A stretch of DNA of 64,000 bases from Zeimonas sediminis (lineage in GTDB: Bacteria > Pseudomonadota > Gammaproteobacteria > Burkholderiales > Burkholderiaceae_E), in the NCBI RefSeq assembly GCF_023721795.1, contig NZ_JAMQYE010000002.1, positions 372,001-436,000 of the forward strand, written 5' to 3'. Under the pieces are notes generated by a model that was not told where the DNA came from, made no database searches, and saw only the letters and a list, made by a program, of their open reading frames with translations. This document shows, one piece after another, positions 20,422 to 31,417 of the stretch. Each line of letters starts with the position of its first letter. Within the stretch, counting starts at the first letter, position 1. The position numbers and the translations under genes were made by a program.

Positions 20422-20642
20422 ACCCAGAGCACCAGGATCGCGCCGAGCACCGACGCGATGAAGCCGGCCCCGGCGCCCGCCGGGTAAAAGCCGATCGCCC
20501 GGCCGATGAAGCCGGCCACGAAGGCGCCGACGATGCCCAGCAGCATCGTCACGATGATGCCGCCGCCCTGCGGGCCCGGCATCAGGAACTTGGCGACGGC
20601 CCCGATGGCCAGGCCGATGATCGCGGTCCAGATCAGGCTCAT
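20394..20642 (-). CDS. GlsB/YeaQ/YmgE family stress-associated membrane protein
   Basis: An 82-residue transglycosylase-associated (YeaQ/YmgE) membrane protein with three hydrophobic helices. Family motifs are GLAIGAVAKFLMPGPQGGG, MLLGIVGAFVAGFIGRAIG and a C-terminal SVLGAILVLWVYGK. Members are induced by general or osmotic stress in other bacteria; the molecular function is unknown. AGGCAAGC precedes the ATG. It overlaps the 3' end of the convergent DUF192 gene by 28 bp. Confidence 0.88.
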   Translation of the reverse strand: MSLIWTAIIGLAIGAVAKFLMPGPQGGGIIVTMLLGIVGAFVAGFIGRAIGFYPAGAGAGFIASVLGAILVLWVYGKFFRKT

Positions 20643-20748
20643 GCTTGCCTCCTCGTCGGGTCGACCCCCGCATTGAAGCACGATCGGGGCGCTGGGCGAA
20701 CCGCCGGCGACCGTCACGCGCCACGGCGGCGGCCGGCAGGCCAAAGGC

Positions 20749-20774
20749 AACAGGGGCCCCGAAGGGCCCCTGTT
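20749..20774 (-). terminator. Terminator hairpin of sodB
   Basis: A perfect 11-bp stem AACAGGGGCCC/GGGCCCCTGTT. On the minus strand the loop is TTCG closed by C and G, a stable UUCG tetraloop. The following sequence GCCTTTGG is only weakly T-rich. Confidence 0.65.
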
Positions 20775-20815
20775 CGAGCTGCGAAGCGGCGCTCGAGCGC
20801 CGCGCCGCCCCGGCT

Positions 20816-21397
20816 TCAGGCGAAGTTCTTCGCCGCGAAGTCCCAGTTCACCAGGCTGTTCAGGAAGGTCTCGACGAACTTGGGCCGGGCATTGCGGTAG
20901 TCGATGTAGTAGGCGTGCTCCCACACGTCGATCGTCAGCAGCGGCTTGTCGGCGCCGGTAAGAGGGGTGGCGGCGTTGCTGGTGTTGACGATGTCGACGC
21001 TGCCGTCGGCCTTCTTGACCAGCCAGGTCCAGCCAGAGCCGAAGTTGCCGACCGCGCTCTTGGTGAAGGCCTCCTTGAAGGCATCGTAGGAGCCCCACTT
21101 GGCCTTGATCGCGTCGGCCAGCGCGCCCGAAGGCTCGCCGCCGCCGTTCGGCTTCATGCAGTGCCAGAAGAAGGTGTGGTTCCAGACCTGGGCCGCGTTG
21201 TTGAACACGCCGCCCTGCGACTTGCGGATGATGTCCTCGAGGCTGGCGTTCTCGAACTCGGTGCCCTTGATCAGGTTGTTCAGGTTGGTCACGTAGGCCT
21301 GATGGTGCTTGCCATGGTGGTACTCGAAGGTCTCCTTCGAGATGTGCGGGGCGAGCGCGTCGGCGGCGTACGGCAGGGCGGGCAGCTGGTGTTCCAT
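20816..21397 (-). CDS. sodB: Superoxide dismutase, iron type
   Basis: A 193-residue Fe-superoxide dismutase converting superoxide to oxygen and peroxide in the cytoplasm. Metal ligands fall in [22 protein letters not shown] and [13 protein letters not shown]. The iron-type marker is FGSGWTWLV together with the absence of a signal peptide. It has AGGACAAG as ribosome-binding site and its own terminator, so it is probably monocistronic. The leader between a TAGAAT hexamer and the start is about 87 nt. Confidence 0.96.
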   Translation of the reverse strand: MEHQLPALPYAADALAPHISKETFEYHHGKHHQAYVTNLNNLIKGTEFENASLEDIIRKSQGGVFNNAAQVWNHTFFWHCMKPNGGGEPSGALADAIKAKWGSYDAFKEAFTKSAVGNFGSGWTWLVKKADGSVDIVNTSNAATPLTGADKPLLTIDVWEHAYYIDYRNARPKFVETFLNSLVNWDFAAKNFA

Positions 21398-21484
21398 GTC
21401 TTGTCCTCGTGCTTTCCTGGAAGTGAATCGTCTATCGACGGCGCGGCGCGGGCGGATGCGCGTCGGGTCGGGCGAAAGCCGAGC

Positions 21485-21490
21485 ATTCTA
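21485..21490 (-). promoter_or_regulatory. sodB: Candidate -10 element of sodB
   Basis: TAGAAT on the minus strand (5 of 6) lies 87 bp upstream of the sodB ATG, in the gap to xseA. No good -35 is seen at 17 bp. Confidence 0.35.
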
Positions 21491-21555
21491 GGACGAACCG
21501 GGCCGGTCCTCCAGCGAAGCCCGGACGGCGACGGGGCGAAACGCCCGGCCCTCGC

Positions 21556-22911
21556 TCAGCCCTGCTCCGGCCGCACCGCGGTCACCGCCGCGTCGATCGA
21601 GCCATGCGCGAGCCGCACCGACACCTGCTCTCCGGTCCGGGCCAGGGCCGCGTCGCGCAGCACCGTGCCGTCCTCGCCGGTCACGATCGCGTAGCCCCGG
21701 TCGAGCACCGCCTGCGGACTGACCAGCGCCAGCGCGGCGGCCGCTGAGTCCACCCGACGCGCCCGCCACGCGAGCGCCTCTCGCCCGGCGGCCGCCAGCC
21801 TACGCTCCAGCGCCGCCAGCCGCTGCCGCGCCAGGTCGGCGCGCGGCGCGCGCAGCCGGGCGGCCAGCCGCTCCAGCGCGGCCGAGCGCCGCAGCCGCTG
21901 CGCGTTTCCGGCCGCGGCCAGCCGCTGCGCGAGGGCCGCGACCCGTCTCGCCCGGTCGCGCCACTGCGCCGACGGCGGCCTCAGCAGCCGGGTGCCGGTG
22001 TCGAGCCGCTGGCCGGCCCGGTCGAGCGCGCGCAGCATCGCCGCCCGCAGGCGCTGGGCCAGTCGGTGCGCGCCACGGGCGAGCTCGCGTCGATCCGGCG
22101 CCACCAGCTCGGCTGCGGCGGTGGGGGTCGGCGCGCGCAGGTCGGCGACGAAATCGGCGATCGTGAAGTCGGTCTCGTGCCCGACCCCCACCACGACCGG
22201 CAGCGGGCACGCGGCGATCGCGCGGGCGACGCGCTCGTCGTTGAACGACCAGAGGTCCTCGATCGAGCCGCCGCCGCGCACCACCAGCAGCACGTCGCAG
22301 TCGCGCCGGGCGGCGGCCCGGCCGATCGCCGCGACGATCTGCGCCGGCGCGTCGGCGCCCTGGACCTGGGTCGGGTAGACGACGACCGGGATCGCCGGCG
22401 CGCGGCGCCTCAGCGTGGTGAGGACGTCGCGAAGCGCGGCGGCCTGCGGCGAGGTGACCACGCCGATCGCCGCCGGCGCGGCCGGCAGCGCGCGCTTGCG
22501 GGTCGCGTCGAACAGCCCCTCCTTCTGCAGCCGCTCCTTCAACTCGAGGAAGCGCCGGTACAGGTCGCCGGCCCCGGCGCGGCGCATCGCCTCGACGTTG
22601 AGCTGGAACTCGCCGCGCGCCTCGTAGAGAGTGGCGAAGGCGAGCACCTCGACCCGGTCGCCTTCGCGCGGCACGAAATCGACGTGCCTGGCCTTGCCGC
22701 GGAACATCACGCAGCGGACCTGGGCGCCGGGGTCCTTCAGCGAGAAGTACCAGTGGCCGCTGGCGGCCCGCACGACGTTGGACAGCTCGCCCTCGACCCG
22801 CACCATTGCGAGGCTCCGCTCCAGGATCCCAGCAACGACGCGGTTCAGCTCGGAGACCGTCAGGATTTCCCGCGTCCCTGCGTGATTTCCGGGGCGGATT
22901 TCAGCATTCAT
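21556..22911 (-). CDS. xseA: Exodeoxyribonuclease VII large subunit
   Basis: A 451-residue XseA. It starts with the OB-fold domain (LTVSELNRVVAGILER, VRVEGELSNVVRAASGHWYFSLKD, then VRCVMFRG). The catalytic domain follows with GVVTSPQAAALRDVL, LVVRGGGSIEDLWSFNDE and GVGHETDFTIADFVADLRAPTPTAAAE. A long Arg/Ala-rich coiled-coil precedes the C-terminal VLDRGYAIV segment. With XseB it degrades single-stranded DNA to short oligonucleotides. xseB is not in this window. The start at 22911 (MNAEIRP) is preferred over GTG 22938, whose extra nine residues lie outside the usual family start. Confidence 0.95.
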   Translation of the reverse strand: MNAEIRPGNHAGTREILTVSELNRVVAGILERSLAMVRVEGELSNVVRAASGHWYFSLKDPGAQVRCVMFRGKARHVDFVPREGDRVEVLAFATLYEARGEFQLNVEAMRRAGAGDLYRRFLELKERLQKEGLFDATRKRALPAAPAAIGVVTSPQAAALRDVLTTLRRRAPAIPVVVYPTQVQGADAPAQIVAAIGRAAARRDCDVLLVVRGGGSIEDLWSFNDERVARAIAACPLPVVVGVGHETDFTIADFVADLRAPTPTAAAELVAPDRRELARGAHRLAQRLRAAMLRALDRAGQRLDTGTRLLRPPSAQWRDRARRVAALAQRLAAAGNAQRLRRSAALERLAARLRAPRADLARQRLAALERRLAAAGREALAWRARRVDSAAAALALVSPQAVLDRGYAIVTGEDGTVLRDAALARTGEQVSVRLAHGSIDAAVTAVRPEQG

Positions 22912-23228
22912 GCGGGTTTCCGGGCGGAACCTTTCCACAAAGCCGCGTGGCTGCGTGCATTTTGACGACGGCCCCGATCTGCTGTAGCAAATGGTTCATA
23001 AGTGATTGATTGCGATGAGCTTTTCCGGTGCGAACGAATTGGGCACCGGCCGCAACGCATGGAAATTCGCGCTTTCCCCGCATTATCCAGCGCTTTCTTC
23101 ACAGAGTTGTCCACAGCTTCTGTCGACAACTCGCGAGGCGACCGGCGGCGCTTGCGGCAGCGGTTCGAAAACGCCGACAATTGCGGGCCCGCAATCCCGA
23201 CCCGGCGGGTCGGTTCCTGGAGATCGAA
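22912..23228. other. 317-bp intergenic region with an 11-bp inverted repeat
   Basis: This divergent gap between xseA and the exbB-like gene is notably richer in A and T than its flanks. The clearest element is GTTGTCCACAG (23106-23116), CTT, CTGTCGACAAC (23120-23130), an inverted repeat matching at 10 of 11 positions. TTGTCCACA within it differs from the DnaA-box consensus TTATnCACA at one position. The region presumably holds the promoters of both flanking genes, but I cannot assign -35/-10 pairs with confidence. Small ORFs here look spurious. Confidence 0.5.
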
Positions 23229-23936
23229 TTGCTGTCCCTGATCGAGGCGGCCGGTTGGCCGATCTGGTTCCTGATCGTGACGTCGGTGGCGGCGGTCGCG
23301 CTGATCATCGAGCGCGGGCTCGCGCTCAGGCGCCCCAAGGTGCTGCCCGACGGCCTGCTCGACGAACTGACCGGCCTGCGGGGCGCGGTTCCGGTCACCC
23401 CCGAACTGCTGGCGCGGCTCTCGGCCAGCTCGCCGCTGGGCCGCGTGCTCGCGGCGGGCGCGCGCCACGAGGCGGGCGGCCGCGCGCGAATGAAGGAGGC
23501 CATGGAGGACACCGGGCGGGCGGTCGCCCACGAGCTCGAGAAGTACCTGTCCGGCCTGGGAACGATCGCCACCGTGGCGCCGCTGATGGGCCTGTTCGGC
23601 ACGGTCGTCGGCATGATCGAGATCTTCGGGGCGCAGGCGCCCGGCGGCACGAACCCGCAGCAGCTGGCCCACGGCATCTCGGTCGCGCTCTACAACACCG
23701 CCTTCGGCATCCTGATCGCGATTCCTGCGCTGATCGCCTACCGGCACTTCCGCGCCCGGGTCGACGGCTACCTGACCGAGATGGAGCAGCAGGCGCTGCG
23801 ACTCGTCGACCTGGTCGCCGCCGAGCCGCTGCCGGCGGCCGCCGGCGAGACCGCCGCCGAGGCCGAGCCCCGCAAGCCGGTGCGCCGCGCCCCCCGCCCG
23901 GCCGCCGAGCGCGCCAAGGCGAGCCCCGCCGCATGA
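23229..23936 (+). CDS. MotA/TolQ/ExbB proton channel family protein
   Basis: A 235-residue inner-membrane protein with three membrane helices: one near the N-terminus (WFLIVTSVAAVALIIE) and two in the conserved core (LGTIATVAPLMGLFGTVVGMIEIF and GISVALYNTAFGILIAIPALIAY). The ExbB/TolQ hallmark is GLFGTVVGM. With its ExbD partner it harvests proton motive force to energise TonB- or Tol-like processes. The start is TTG with GGAG 6 nt upstream; the open frame continues upstream without family features. The Ala/Arg/Pro-rich tail is variable. It heads the cluster exbB-exbD-lpxK-trm112-kdsB-adk common in Burkholderiales. Confidence 0.9.
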   Translation: MLSLIEAAGWPIWFLIVTSVAAVALIIERGLALRRPKVLPDGLLDELTGLRGAVPVTPELLARLSASSPLGRVLAAGARHEAGGRARMKEAMEDTGRAVAHELEKYLSGLGTIATVAPLMGLFGTVVGMIEIFGAQAPGGTNPQQLAHGISVALYNTAFGILIAIPALIAYRHFRARVDGYLTEMEQQALRLVDLVAAEPLPAAAGETAAEAEPRKPVRRAPRPAAERAKASPAA

Positions 23937-24385
23937 TCGGGCGCCACGCGATGAGCTTCCACCCCGGCCGGCGCCGGGAGGAGCCCGAGATCAACTTCAT
24001 CCCGCTGATCGACCTGCTGCTGGTCATCCTGATCTTCCTGATGGTCACGACGACCTACTCGAAGTTCACCGAGCTGCAGGTCGACCTGCCCAGCGCCAAC
24101 GCCGAGCAGGCAGCCGAACGGCCCGTCGAGATCGTCGTGGCCGTGGCCGCCGACGGCCGCTACGTGCTGGATGCCGGCGCCGCCCGGATCGTCTCGCCCG
24201 AGGCCCTGTCGGCCGAGCTGGCCCGCGCGGCCAGCGGCCGCAAGGAGCCGGTGCTGGTGATCCACGCCGACGCCGGTGCCCGCCACCAGTCGGTGGTGGC
24301 GGTGCTCGAGGCGGCGCGCCAGGCCGGCATCGCGCGGGTCACCTTCGCTGCACAGAGCGGCACCTCAGGGGCCGGCGCGCGTTGA
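23933..24385 (+). CDS. ExbD/TolR family biopolymer transport protein
   Basis: A 150-residue ExbD/TolR protein with a short cytoplasmic N-terminus, one membrane helix (FIPLIDLLLVILIFLMVT, containing the conserved proton-conducting Asp in PLIDLLLVILIF), and a periplasmic domain ending near VTFAAQSGTSG. The ATG overlaps the exbB stop by four bases. A second in-frame ATG (MSFHPGRRREE) at 23951 is possible. It partners with the preceding channel protein. Confidence 0.9.
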   Translation: MIGRHAMSFHPGRRREEPEINFIPLIDLLLVILIFLMVTTTYSKFTELQVDLPSANAEQAAERPVEIVVAVAADGRYVLDAGAARIVSPEALSAELARAASGRKEPVLVIHADAGARHQSVVAVLEAARQAGIARVTFAAQSGTSGAGAR

Positions 24386-25515
24386 TCCGGCAGCGGCTCG
24401 AGGCGGCGCTGCAGCGGCTCTGGTTCGAGCCGGCGCCGGCCGCCGCCGCCCGGGCCGCCGGGCTGCTGCTCGCCCCCCTTTCCCGGCTGGTCGCGACCGT
24501 GGCCGCCCGCCAGCGGCGCGCGATCGAGGCCTTGCCGGCGCCGCCGGTGCCGGTCGTGGTCGTCGGCAACCTGGTCGTGGGCGGAGCGGGCAAGACGCCG
24601 CTGGTCGCGGCCACGGTCGCGGCCCTCGCGGCGCGCGGCTGGACGCCCGGCATCGTGGCCCGCGGCCACGGCGCGCGGCGCACCGAGGCGCGGCTGGTGC
24701 GCGCCGGCGACGACGCGGCCGATGCCGGCGACGAACCGCTGCTGCTCGCGGCGCAGACCGGCCGCCCCGTCGCCGCCGGGCGCCGCCGGGCCGAGGCGCT
24801 CGCGCTGCTGCTGCAGGCCCATCCGGAAATCGACGTCGTCGTCAGCGACGACGGGCTGCAGCACGCGGGGCTGCCGCGCAGCATCGAGATCGCGGTGTTC
24901 GACGCCCGCGGCGCGGGCAACGGCAGGCTGCTGCCGGCCGGCCCGCTGCGCGAGCCGCTCGCGCACCTGGCGGGGATGGACGCGATCGCGCTGAACGGCC
25001 CGGCCGATCCGCCCGCTGCCGCCCCTCCCGCTTTCCGCTTCGACGTGGTGCCAGAGCGCTTCGTGCGCGTCGACGGCCGCGGCGCGCCGCTCGAACCGGC
25101 CGCGTTCAGGGCCGCGGTCGCGGCGGCCTGCGGCGCGAGCGACGCGCCCGGCTGCCTGGCCGCAGTGGCGGGCATCGGGGCGCCTGCCCGCTTCTTCCAG
25201 GCGCTCGAGGCGCTCGGCCTGCCCCCGGGCCTGCGGGTCGAGCCCGGCGACCACCAGGTGCCGGGGCGGGACGCGCTGCGCGCGCTGCGCGCCCGCTTCG
25301 TCGTGATGACGACCAAGGACGCCGTAAAATGCCGGGCTTGGGCGGACGACCGCTGCTGGGCGCTGGAGGCGTCGGCGCGGCTCGATCCCGCATTCGTCGA
25401 CTGGCTCGACAACGCACTGCGCGAGGCGAATCTTGGACGCACGCCTGCTCGACATCCTGGTGTGCCCGATCTGCAAGGGCCCGCTGCAATTCGAACGCGG
25501 CGGCACGGCGCCTGA
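24382..25515 (+). CDS. lpxK: Tetraacyldisaccharide 4'-kinase
   Basis: A 377-residue lipid A kinase that phosphorylates the 4' position of tetraacyldisaccharide 1-phosphate at the inner membrane. The P-loop is [17 protein letters not shown]. Other conserved parts are [16 protein letters not shown] (substrate/metal site), [20 protein letters not shown] and [11 protein letters not shown]. It starts at TTG overlapping the exbD stop (TTGA). The C-terminus after NALREANL is not conserved-looking and runs 83 bp into the next gene in another frame, so the ancestral stop may have been lost. Confidence 0.93.
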   Translation: MIRQRLEAALQRLWFEPAPAAAARAAGLLLAPLSRLVATVAARQRRAIEALPAPPVPVVVVGNLVVGGAGKTPLVAATVAALAARGWTPGIVARGHGARRTEARLVRAGDDAADAGDEPLLLAAQTGRPVAAGRRRAEALALLLQAHPEIDVVVSDDGLQHAGLPRSIEIAVFDARGAGNGRLLPAGPLREPLAHLAGMDAIALNGPADPPAAAPPAFRFDVVPERFVRVDGRGAPLEPAAFRAAVAAACGASDAPGCLAAVAGIGAPARFFQALEALGLPPGLRVEPGDHQVPGRDALRALRARFVVMTTKDAVKCRAWADDRCWALEASARLDPAFVDWLDNALREANLGRTPARHPGVPDLQGPAAIRTRRHGA

Positions 25516-25633
25516 CGGCGCGCCGCTCGACGGCGAACTGATCTGCCGGCCCGACCGGCTGGCCTACCCGGTTCGCGACGGCATCCCGGTCATGCTCGTC
25601 GACGAGGCACGACGCATCGAACAGACCGACTGA
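25433..25633 (+). CDS. Trm112 family small zinc-ribbon protein (YcaR-like)
   Basis: A 66-residue protein with [14 protein letters not shown] and a later [21 protein letters not shown], the Trm112/UPF0434 pattern. Eukaryotic Trm112 activates methyltransferases; the bacterial role is unclear, though the gene is constantly linked to lpxK and kdsB. The start is TTG at 25433, well inside the lpxK 3' end. [12 protein letters not shown] is the standard N-terminus, supporting this start. Its TGA overlaps the kdsB ATG (TGATG). Confidence 0.9.
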   Translation: MDARLLDILVCPICKGPLQFERGGTAPDGAPLDGELICRPDRLAYPVRDGIPVMLVDEARRIEQTD

Positions 25634-26406
25634 TGGACTTCGTGGCGCTGATCCCGGCGCGCCTGGCCTCGACCCGCCTGCCCGACAAGCCGCTGGCCGA
25701 CATCGGCGGCCGGCCGATGGTGGTGCGCGTGGCCGAGCGGGCACGGGCCGCCGGCGCGCAGCGGGTGGCGATCGCCACCGACAGCGGGCGGATCGCCGAG
25801 GCGGTGCGCGCGGCCGGCTTCGAGGCGGTGATGACCGCCGCCGATCATCCGTCCGGAACCGACCGGCTGGCCGAAGCCGCCCGGCTGTTGCGCCTGCCCG
25901 CCGACGCGATCGTGGTCAACGTGCAGGGCGACGAGCCGCTGATCCCGCCGCCGCTGGTGCGGGCGGTCGCCGCGCGGCTGGCGGCCTCGCCCGACGCGGC
26001 GATCGCCACCGCCGCGCACCCGATCCACGAGGTCGACGACTGGCGCAGCCCGAACGTGGTCAAGGTGGTGCTCGACCGCACGGGCCGCGCGCTGCTGTTC
26101 TCGCGCGCGTCCATCCCGTTCGACCGCGACGGCACGGCGCCGGTGCCGGCCTGCGCGCTGCGCCACATCGGCCTGTACGCGTACCGCGTCGGCTTCCTGC
26201 TCGCGTACCCGACGCTCGAGCGCGCGCCGATCGAGGCCCTCGAGTCCCTCGAGCAGTTGCGCGCGCTGTGGCACGGCCACCGGATCGCGGTCGAGGTCAC
26301 CGACGAGCAGCCCCCGCCTGGCGTGGACACGCCGGCCGACCTCGAGCGCGTGCGCCGCATCGTGTCGGGCGGCGGGCCGGCCGGGGCGAGCGTTGCGCCA
26401 AATTGA
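25633..26406 (+). CDS. kdsB: 3-deoxy-manno-octulosonate cytidylyltransferase (CMP-KDO synthetase)
   Basis: A 257-residue enzyme that activates KDO with CTP for lipopolysaccharide inner-core synthesis. Family motifs are [19 protein letters not shown] at the N-terminus (nucleotide binding), [24 protein letters not shown] and RHIGLYAYR, with a C-terminal [10 protein letters not shown]. Its ATG shares one base with the stop of the Trm112 gene. The cluster with lpxK ties it to outer-membrane synthesis. Confidence 0.96.
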   Translation: MDFVALIPARLASTRLPDKPLADIGGRPMVVRVAERARAAGAQRVAIATDSGRIAEAVRAAGFEAVMTAADHPSGTDRLAEAARLLRLPADAIVVNVQGDEPLIPPPLVRAVAARLAASPDAAIATAAHPIHEVDDWRSPNVVKVVLDRTGRALLFSRASIPFDRDGTAPVPACALRHIGLYAYRVGFLLAYPTLERAPIEALESLEQLRALWHGHRIAVEVTDEQPPPGVDTPADLERVRRIVSGGGPAGASVAPN

Positions 26407-27162
<756 letters not shown>

Positions 27163-27176
27163 ACTCTCGTCGCATT

Positions 27177-27200
27177 CCCGGGGACCGGAGACTCCCCGGG
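27177..27200 (+). terminator. Weak terminator-like hairpin after adk
   Basis: An 8-bp perfect stem CCCGGGGA/TCCCCGGG with an 8-nt loop lies 15 bp past the adk stop. No T-tract follows, so intrinsic termination is doubtful. Confidence 0.35.
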
Positions 27201-27274
27201 GGCGCCCGATCCGCGCCGACACGATTTCCGTTGCTGCTGTTCCGATATCAAAACGACTTCTTGGGGGTGACAAC

Positions 27275-29362
<2,088 letters not shown>

Positions 29363-29366
29363 GGCA

Positions 29367-30131
29367 ATGGACGTCAGGGGCAAGGTCGTCGTCGTCACCG
29401 GCGGCGCTTCGGGGCTGGGCGGCGCGACCGCGCAGCGCATCGTCGAGCTCGGCGGCAAGGTGCTGATCGCCGACGTCAACGACAAGCTGGGCGCGGAGTT
29501 CGCCGGCCAGCTCGGCGCGGCCGCGCGCTTCGTGCGCTGCGACGTGACCGCCGAGGCCGACGCGCAGGCCGCGGTGGCCGCCGCCCTGGAGATGGGCGAG
29601 CTGGTCGGACTGGTGAACTGCGCCGGCATCGGCCCGCCGTGCAAGACGGTCGGGAAGGACGGCCCGCACCCGCTCGACCTGTTCGCGAAGGTCGTGCAGA
29701 TCAACCTGATCGGCAGCTTCAACATGCTGCGCCTGGCGGCTGCGGCCATGGTGAAGAACGCGCCGAACCAGGAAGGCGAGCGCGGCGTCATCGTGAACAC
29801 CGCTTCGGTGGCCGCCTACGACGGCCAGATCGGGCAGGCCGCCTACGCGGCCTCGAAGGGCGGCATCGTGGGAATGACGCTGCCGATCGCCCGCGACCTG
29901 GCGCGCGACGGCGTGCGCGTCGTCACGATCGCGCCGGGTCTCTTCCTGACGCCGCTGCTGCAGAGCCTGCCGAAAGAGGCGCAGGATTCGCTCGGCAAGC
30001 AGGTGCCCTTCCCCTCGCGGCTCGGGCGCCCGCCCGAGTACGCGTCGATGGTCGAGCACATCTTCGCCAATACGATGCTGAACGGCGAGACGATACGGCT
30101 CGACGGCGCGATCCGCATGGCGCCGCGCTGA
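29367..30131 (+). CDS. SDR-family dehydrogenase, probable 3-hydroxyacyl-CoA dehydrogenase (HSD10-like)
   Basis: A 254-residue short-chain dehydrogenase. [16 protein letters not shown] is the cofactor loop, ADVN the NAD-favouring acid, and the catalytic Ser and YxxxK are intact ([23 protein letters not shown]). The insertion after GIGPP and the C-terminal [17 protein letters not shown] resemble type 2 3-hydroxyacyl-CoA dehydrogenases. It starts 4 bp after hppA with GGAGGCTGAGGCA upstream, and a strong terminator follows. A role in fatty or branched-chain acyl-CoA oxidation is inferred from homology only. Confidence 0.85.
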   Translation: MDVRGKVVVVTGGASGLGGATAQRIVELGGKVLIADVNDKLGAEFAGQLGAAARFVRCDVTAEADAQAAVAAALEMGELVGLVNCAGIGPPCKTVGKDGPHPLDLFAKVVQINLIGSFNMLRLAAAAMVKNAPNQEGERGVIVNTASVAAYDGQIGQAAYAASKGGIVGMTLPIARDLARDGVRVVTIAPGLFLTPLLQSLPKEAQDSLGKQVPFPSRLGRPPEYASMVEHIFANTMLNGETIRLDGAIRMAPR

Positions 30132-30186
30132 GCGGCGTGCAGCCGGGCCCGCCGGGGAATCCGCTCCCTCGGCGAGGCGCCACTGG

Positions 30187-30217
30187 AAAGCCGGGCCGAT
30201 GGCCCGGCTTTTTCTTT
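30187..30217 (+). terminator. Strong Rho-independent terminator
   Basis: A perfect 11-bp stem AAAGCCGGGCC/GGCCCGGCTTT with a GAT loop runs into TTTTCTTT. It ends the hppA-SDR transcript. Confidence 0.92.
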
Positions 30218-30222
30218 GGGGG

Positions 30223-30228
30223 TATGCT
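30223..30228 (+). promoter_or_regulatory. Candidate -10 element of the class V aminotransferase gene
   Basis: TATGCT lies directly after the terminator, 39 bp before the start codon. No clear -35 is seen because the spacer falls in the terminator T-tract. Confidence 0.35.
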
Positions 30229-30267
30229 CGAACGGCCATCCAACGACAATCCCCGTGAGGAGTCGCC

Positions 30268-31407
30268 ATGCCCGGACTGCGTCCCGACGTCGATCCAGAC
30301 GGCCTGCTCGAATACTCGGTCGTGTTCACCGACCGCGCGCTCAACCACATGTCGCAGCGCTTCCAGGGCGTGATGCGCGACATCTCCGGCGTATTGAAGG
30401 AGGTCTACCGCGCGCACTCGGCGGTCGTGGTGCCGGGCAGCGGCACCTTCGGCATGGAGGCGGTGGCCCGGCAGTTCGCCACCGGCAGGAAGTGCCTGGT
30501 GATCCGCACCGGCTGGTTCAGCTATCGCTGGTCGCAGATCTTCGAGATGGGCGGCATCCCGTCCGAGGCGATCGTGCTCAAGGCCCGCCCGGTCGGCCCG
30601 GGCCGGCAGGCCGCCTTCGCGCCGCCGCCGATCGAAGAGGTCGTCGCCACGATCGCGCGCGAGAAGCCCGAGCTGGTCTTCGCGCCGCACGTCGAGACCT
30701 CGGCCGGCATGATGCTGCCCGACGACTACCTGAAGCAGGTGTCCGACGCGGTGCACGCGGTGGGCGGCATGTTCGTGCTCGACTGCATCGCGTCGGGCAC
30801 CGTGTGGGTCGACATGAAGGCCACCGGCGTCGACGTGCTGATCAGCGCGCCGCAGAAGGGCTGGAGCGGCTCGCCCTGCTGCGCCTTCGTGATGCTGGGC
30901 GACACCGCGCGCGAGCGCATCGAGGCCACGACCAGCACCAGCTACGCCTGCGACCTGCGCAAGTGGCTGCAGATCATGGAGGCCTACGAAAAGGGCGGTC
31001 ACGCCTACCACGCGACGATGCCGACCGATGCGCTGGCCAGCGTGCGCGACGCGATGCTGGAAACGAAGCGCTACGGCTTCGACAAGGCCCGCGCCGACCA
31101 GCTGGCGCTCGGCGCCCGCGTGCGCGCCCTGCTCGCCGGCCGCGGGTTCCCGAGCGTGGCGGCGCCCGGTTTCGAGGCGCCAGGCGTGGTGGTCAGCTAC
31201 ACCGACGACCCGGAAATCCACTCGGGCAAGCGCTTCCTGGGGCTGGGCCTGCAGACCGCCGCCGGCGTGCCGCTGCAGTGCGACGAGCCGGCCGACTTCC
31301 GGACCTTCCGGATCGGCCTGTTCGGGCTGGACAAGCTCGGCAACATCGAGCGCACCGTGGCGCACCTGGAGCGCGCGCTGTCCCAGGCGGCGCAGGCGGC
31401 GGCCTGA
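30268..31407 (+). CDS. Class V PLP-dependent aminotransferase (alanine/serine-glyoxylate type)
   Basis: A 379-residue fold-type I PLP enzyme of aminotransferase class V. The substrate/cofactor loop is VVVPGSGTFGMEAVARQ, the PLP-ring Asp is in FVLDCIASGTVWVDM, and the Schiff-base lysine is in LISAPQKGWSGSP. The C-terminal FRIGLFGLDKLGN motif is typical of serine-pyruvate/alanine-glyoxylate aminotransferases. GTGAGGAG upstream of the ATG is a good ribosome-binding site. The exact amino donor is not deducible. Confidence 0.87.
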   Translation: MPGLRPDVDPDGLLEYSVVFTDRALNHMSQRFQGVMRDISGVLKEVYRAHSAVVVPGSGTFGMEAVARQFATGRKCLVIRTGWFSYRWSQIFEMGGIPSEAIVLKARPVGPGRQAAFAPPPIEEVVATIAREKPELVFAPHVETSAGMMLPDDYLKQVSDAVHAVGGMFVLDCIASGTVWVDMKATGVDVLISAPQKGWSGSPCCAFVMLGDTARERIEATTSTSYACDLRKWLQIMEAYEKGGHAYHATMPTDALASVRDAMLETKRYGFDKARADQLALGARVRALLAGRGFPSVAAPGFEAPGVVVSYTDDPEIHSGKRFLGLGLQTAAGVPLQCDEPADFRTFRIGLFGLDKLGNIERTVAHLERALSQAAQAAA

Positions 31408-31417
31408 GGACCGTTTT

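Noticed and set aside
23095-23135. A replication origin suggested by DnaA-box-like sequences
   Set aside because: Only one near-match to the DnaA box, no cluster, and no dnaA, dnaN, gidA or parAB genes nearby.
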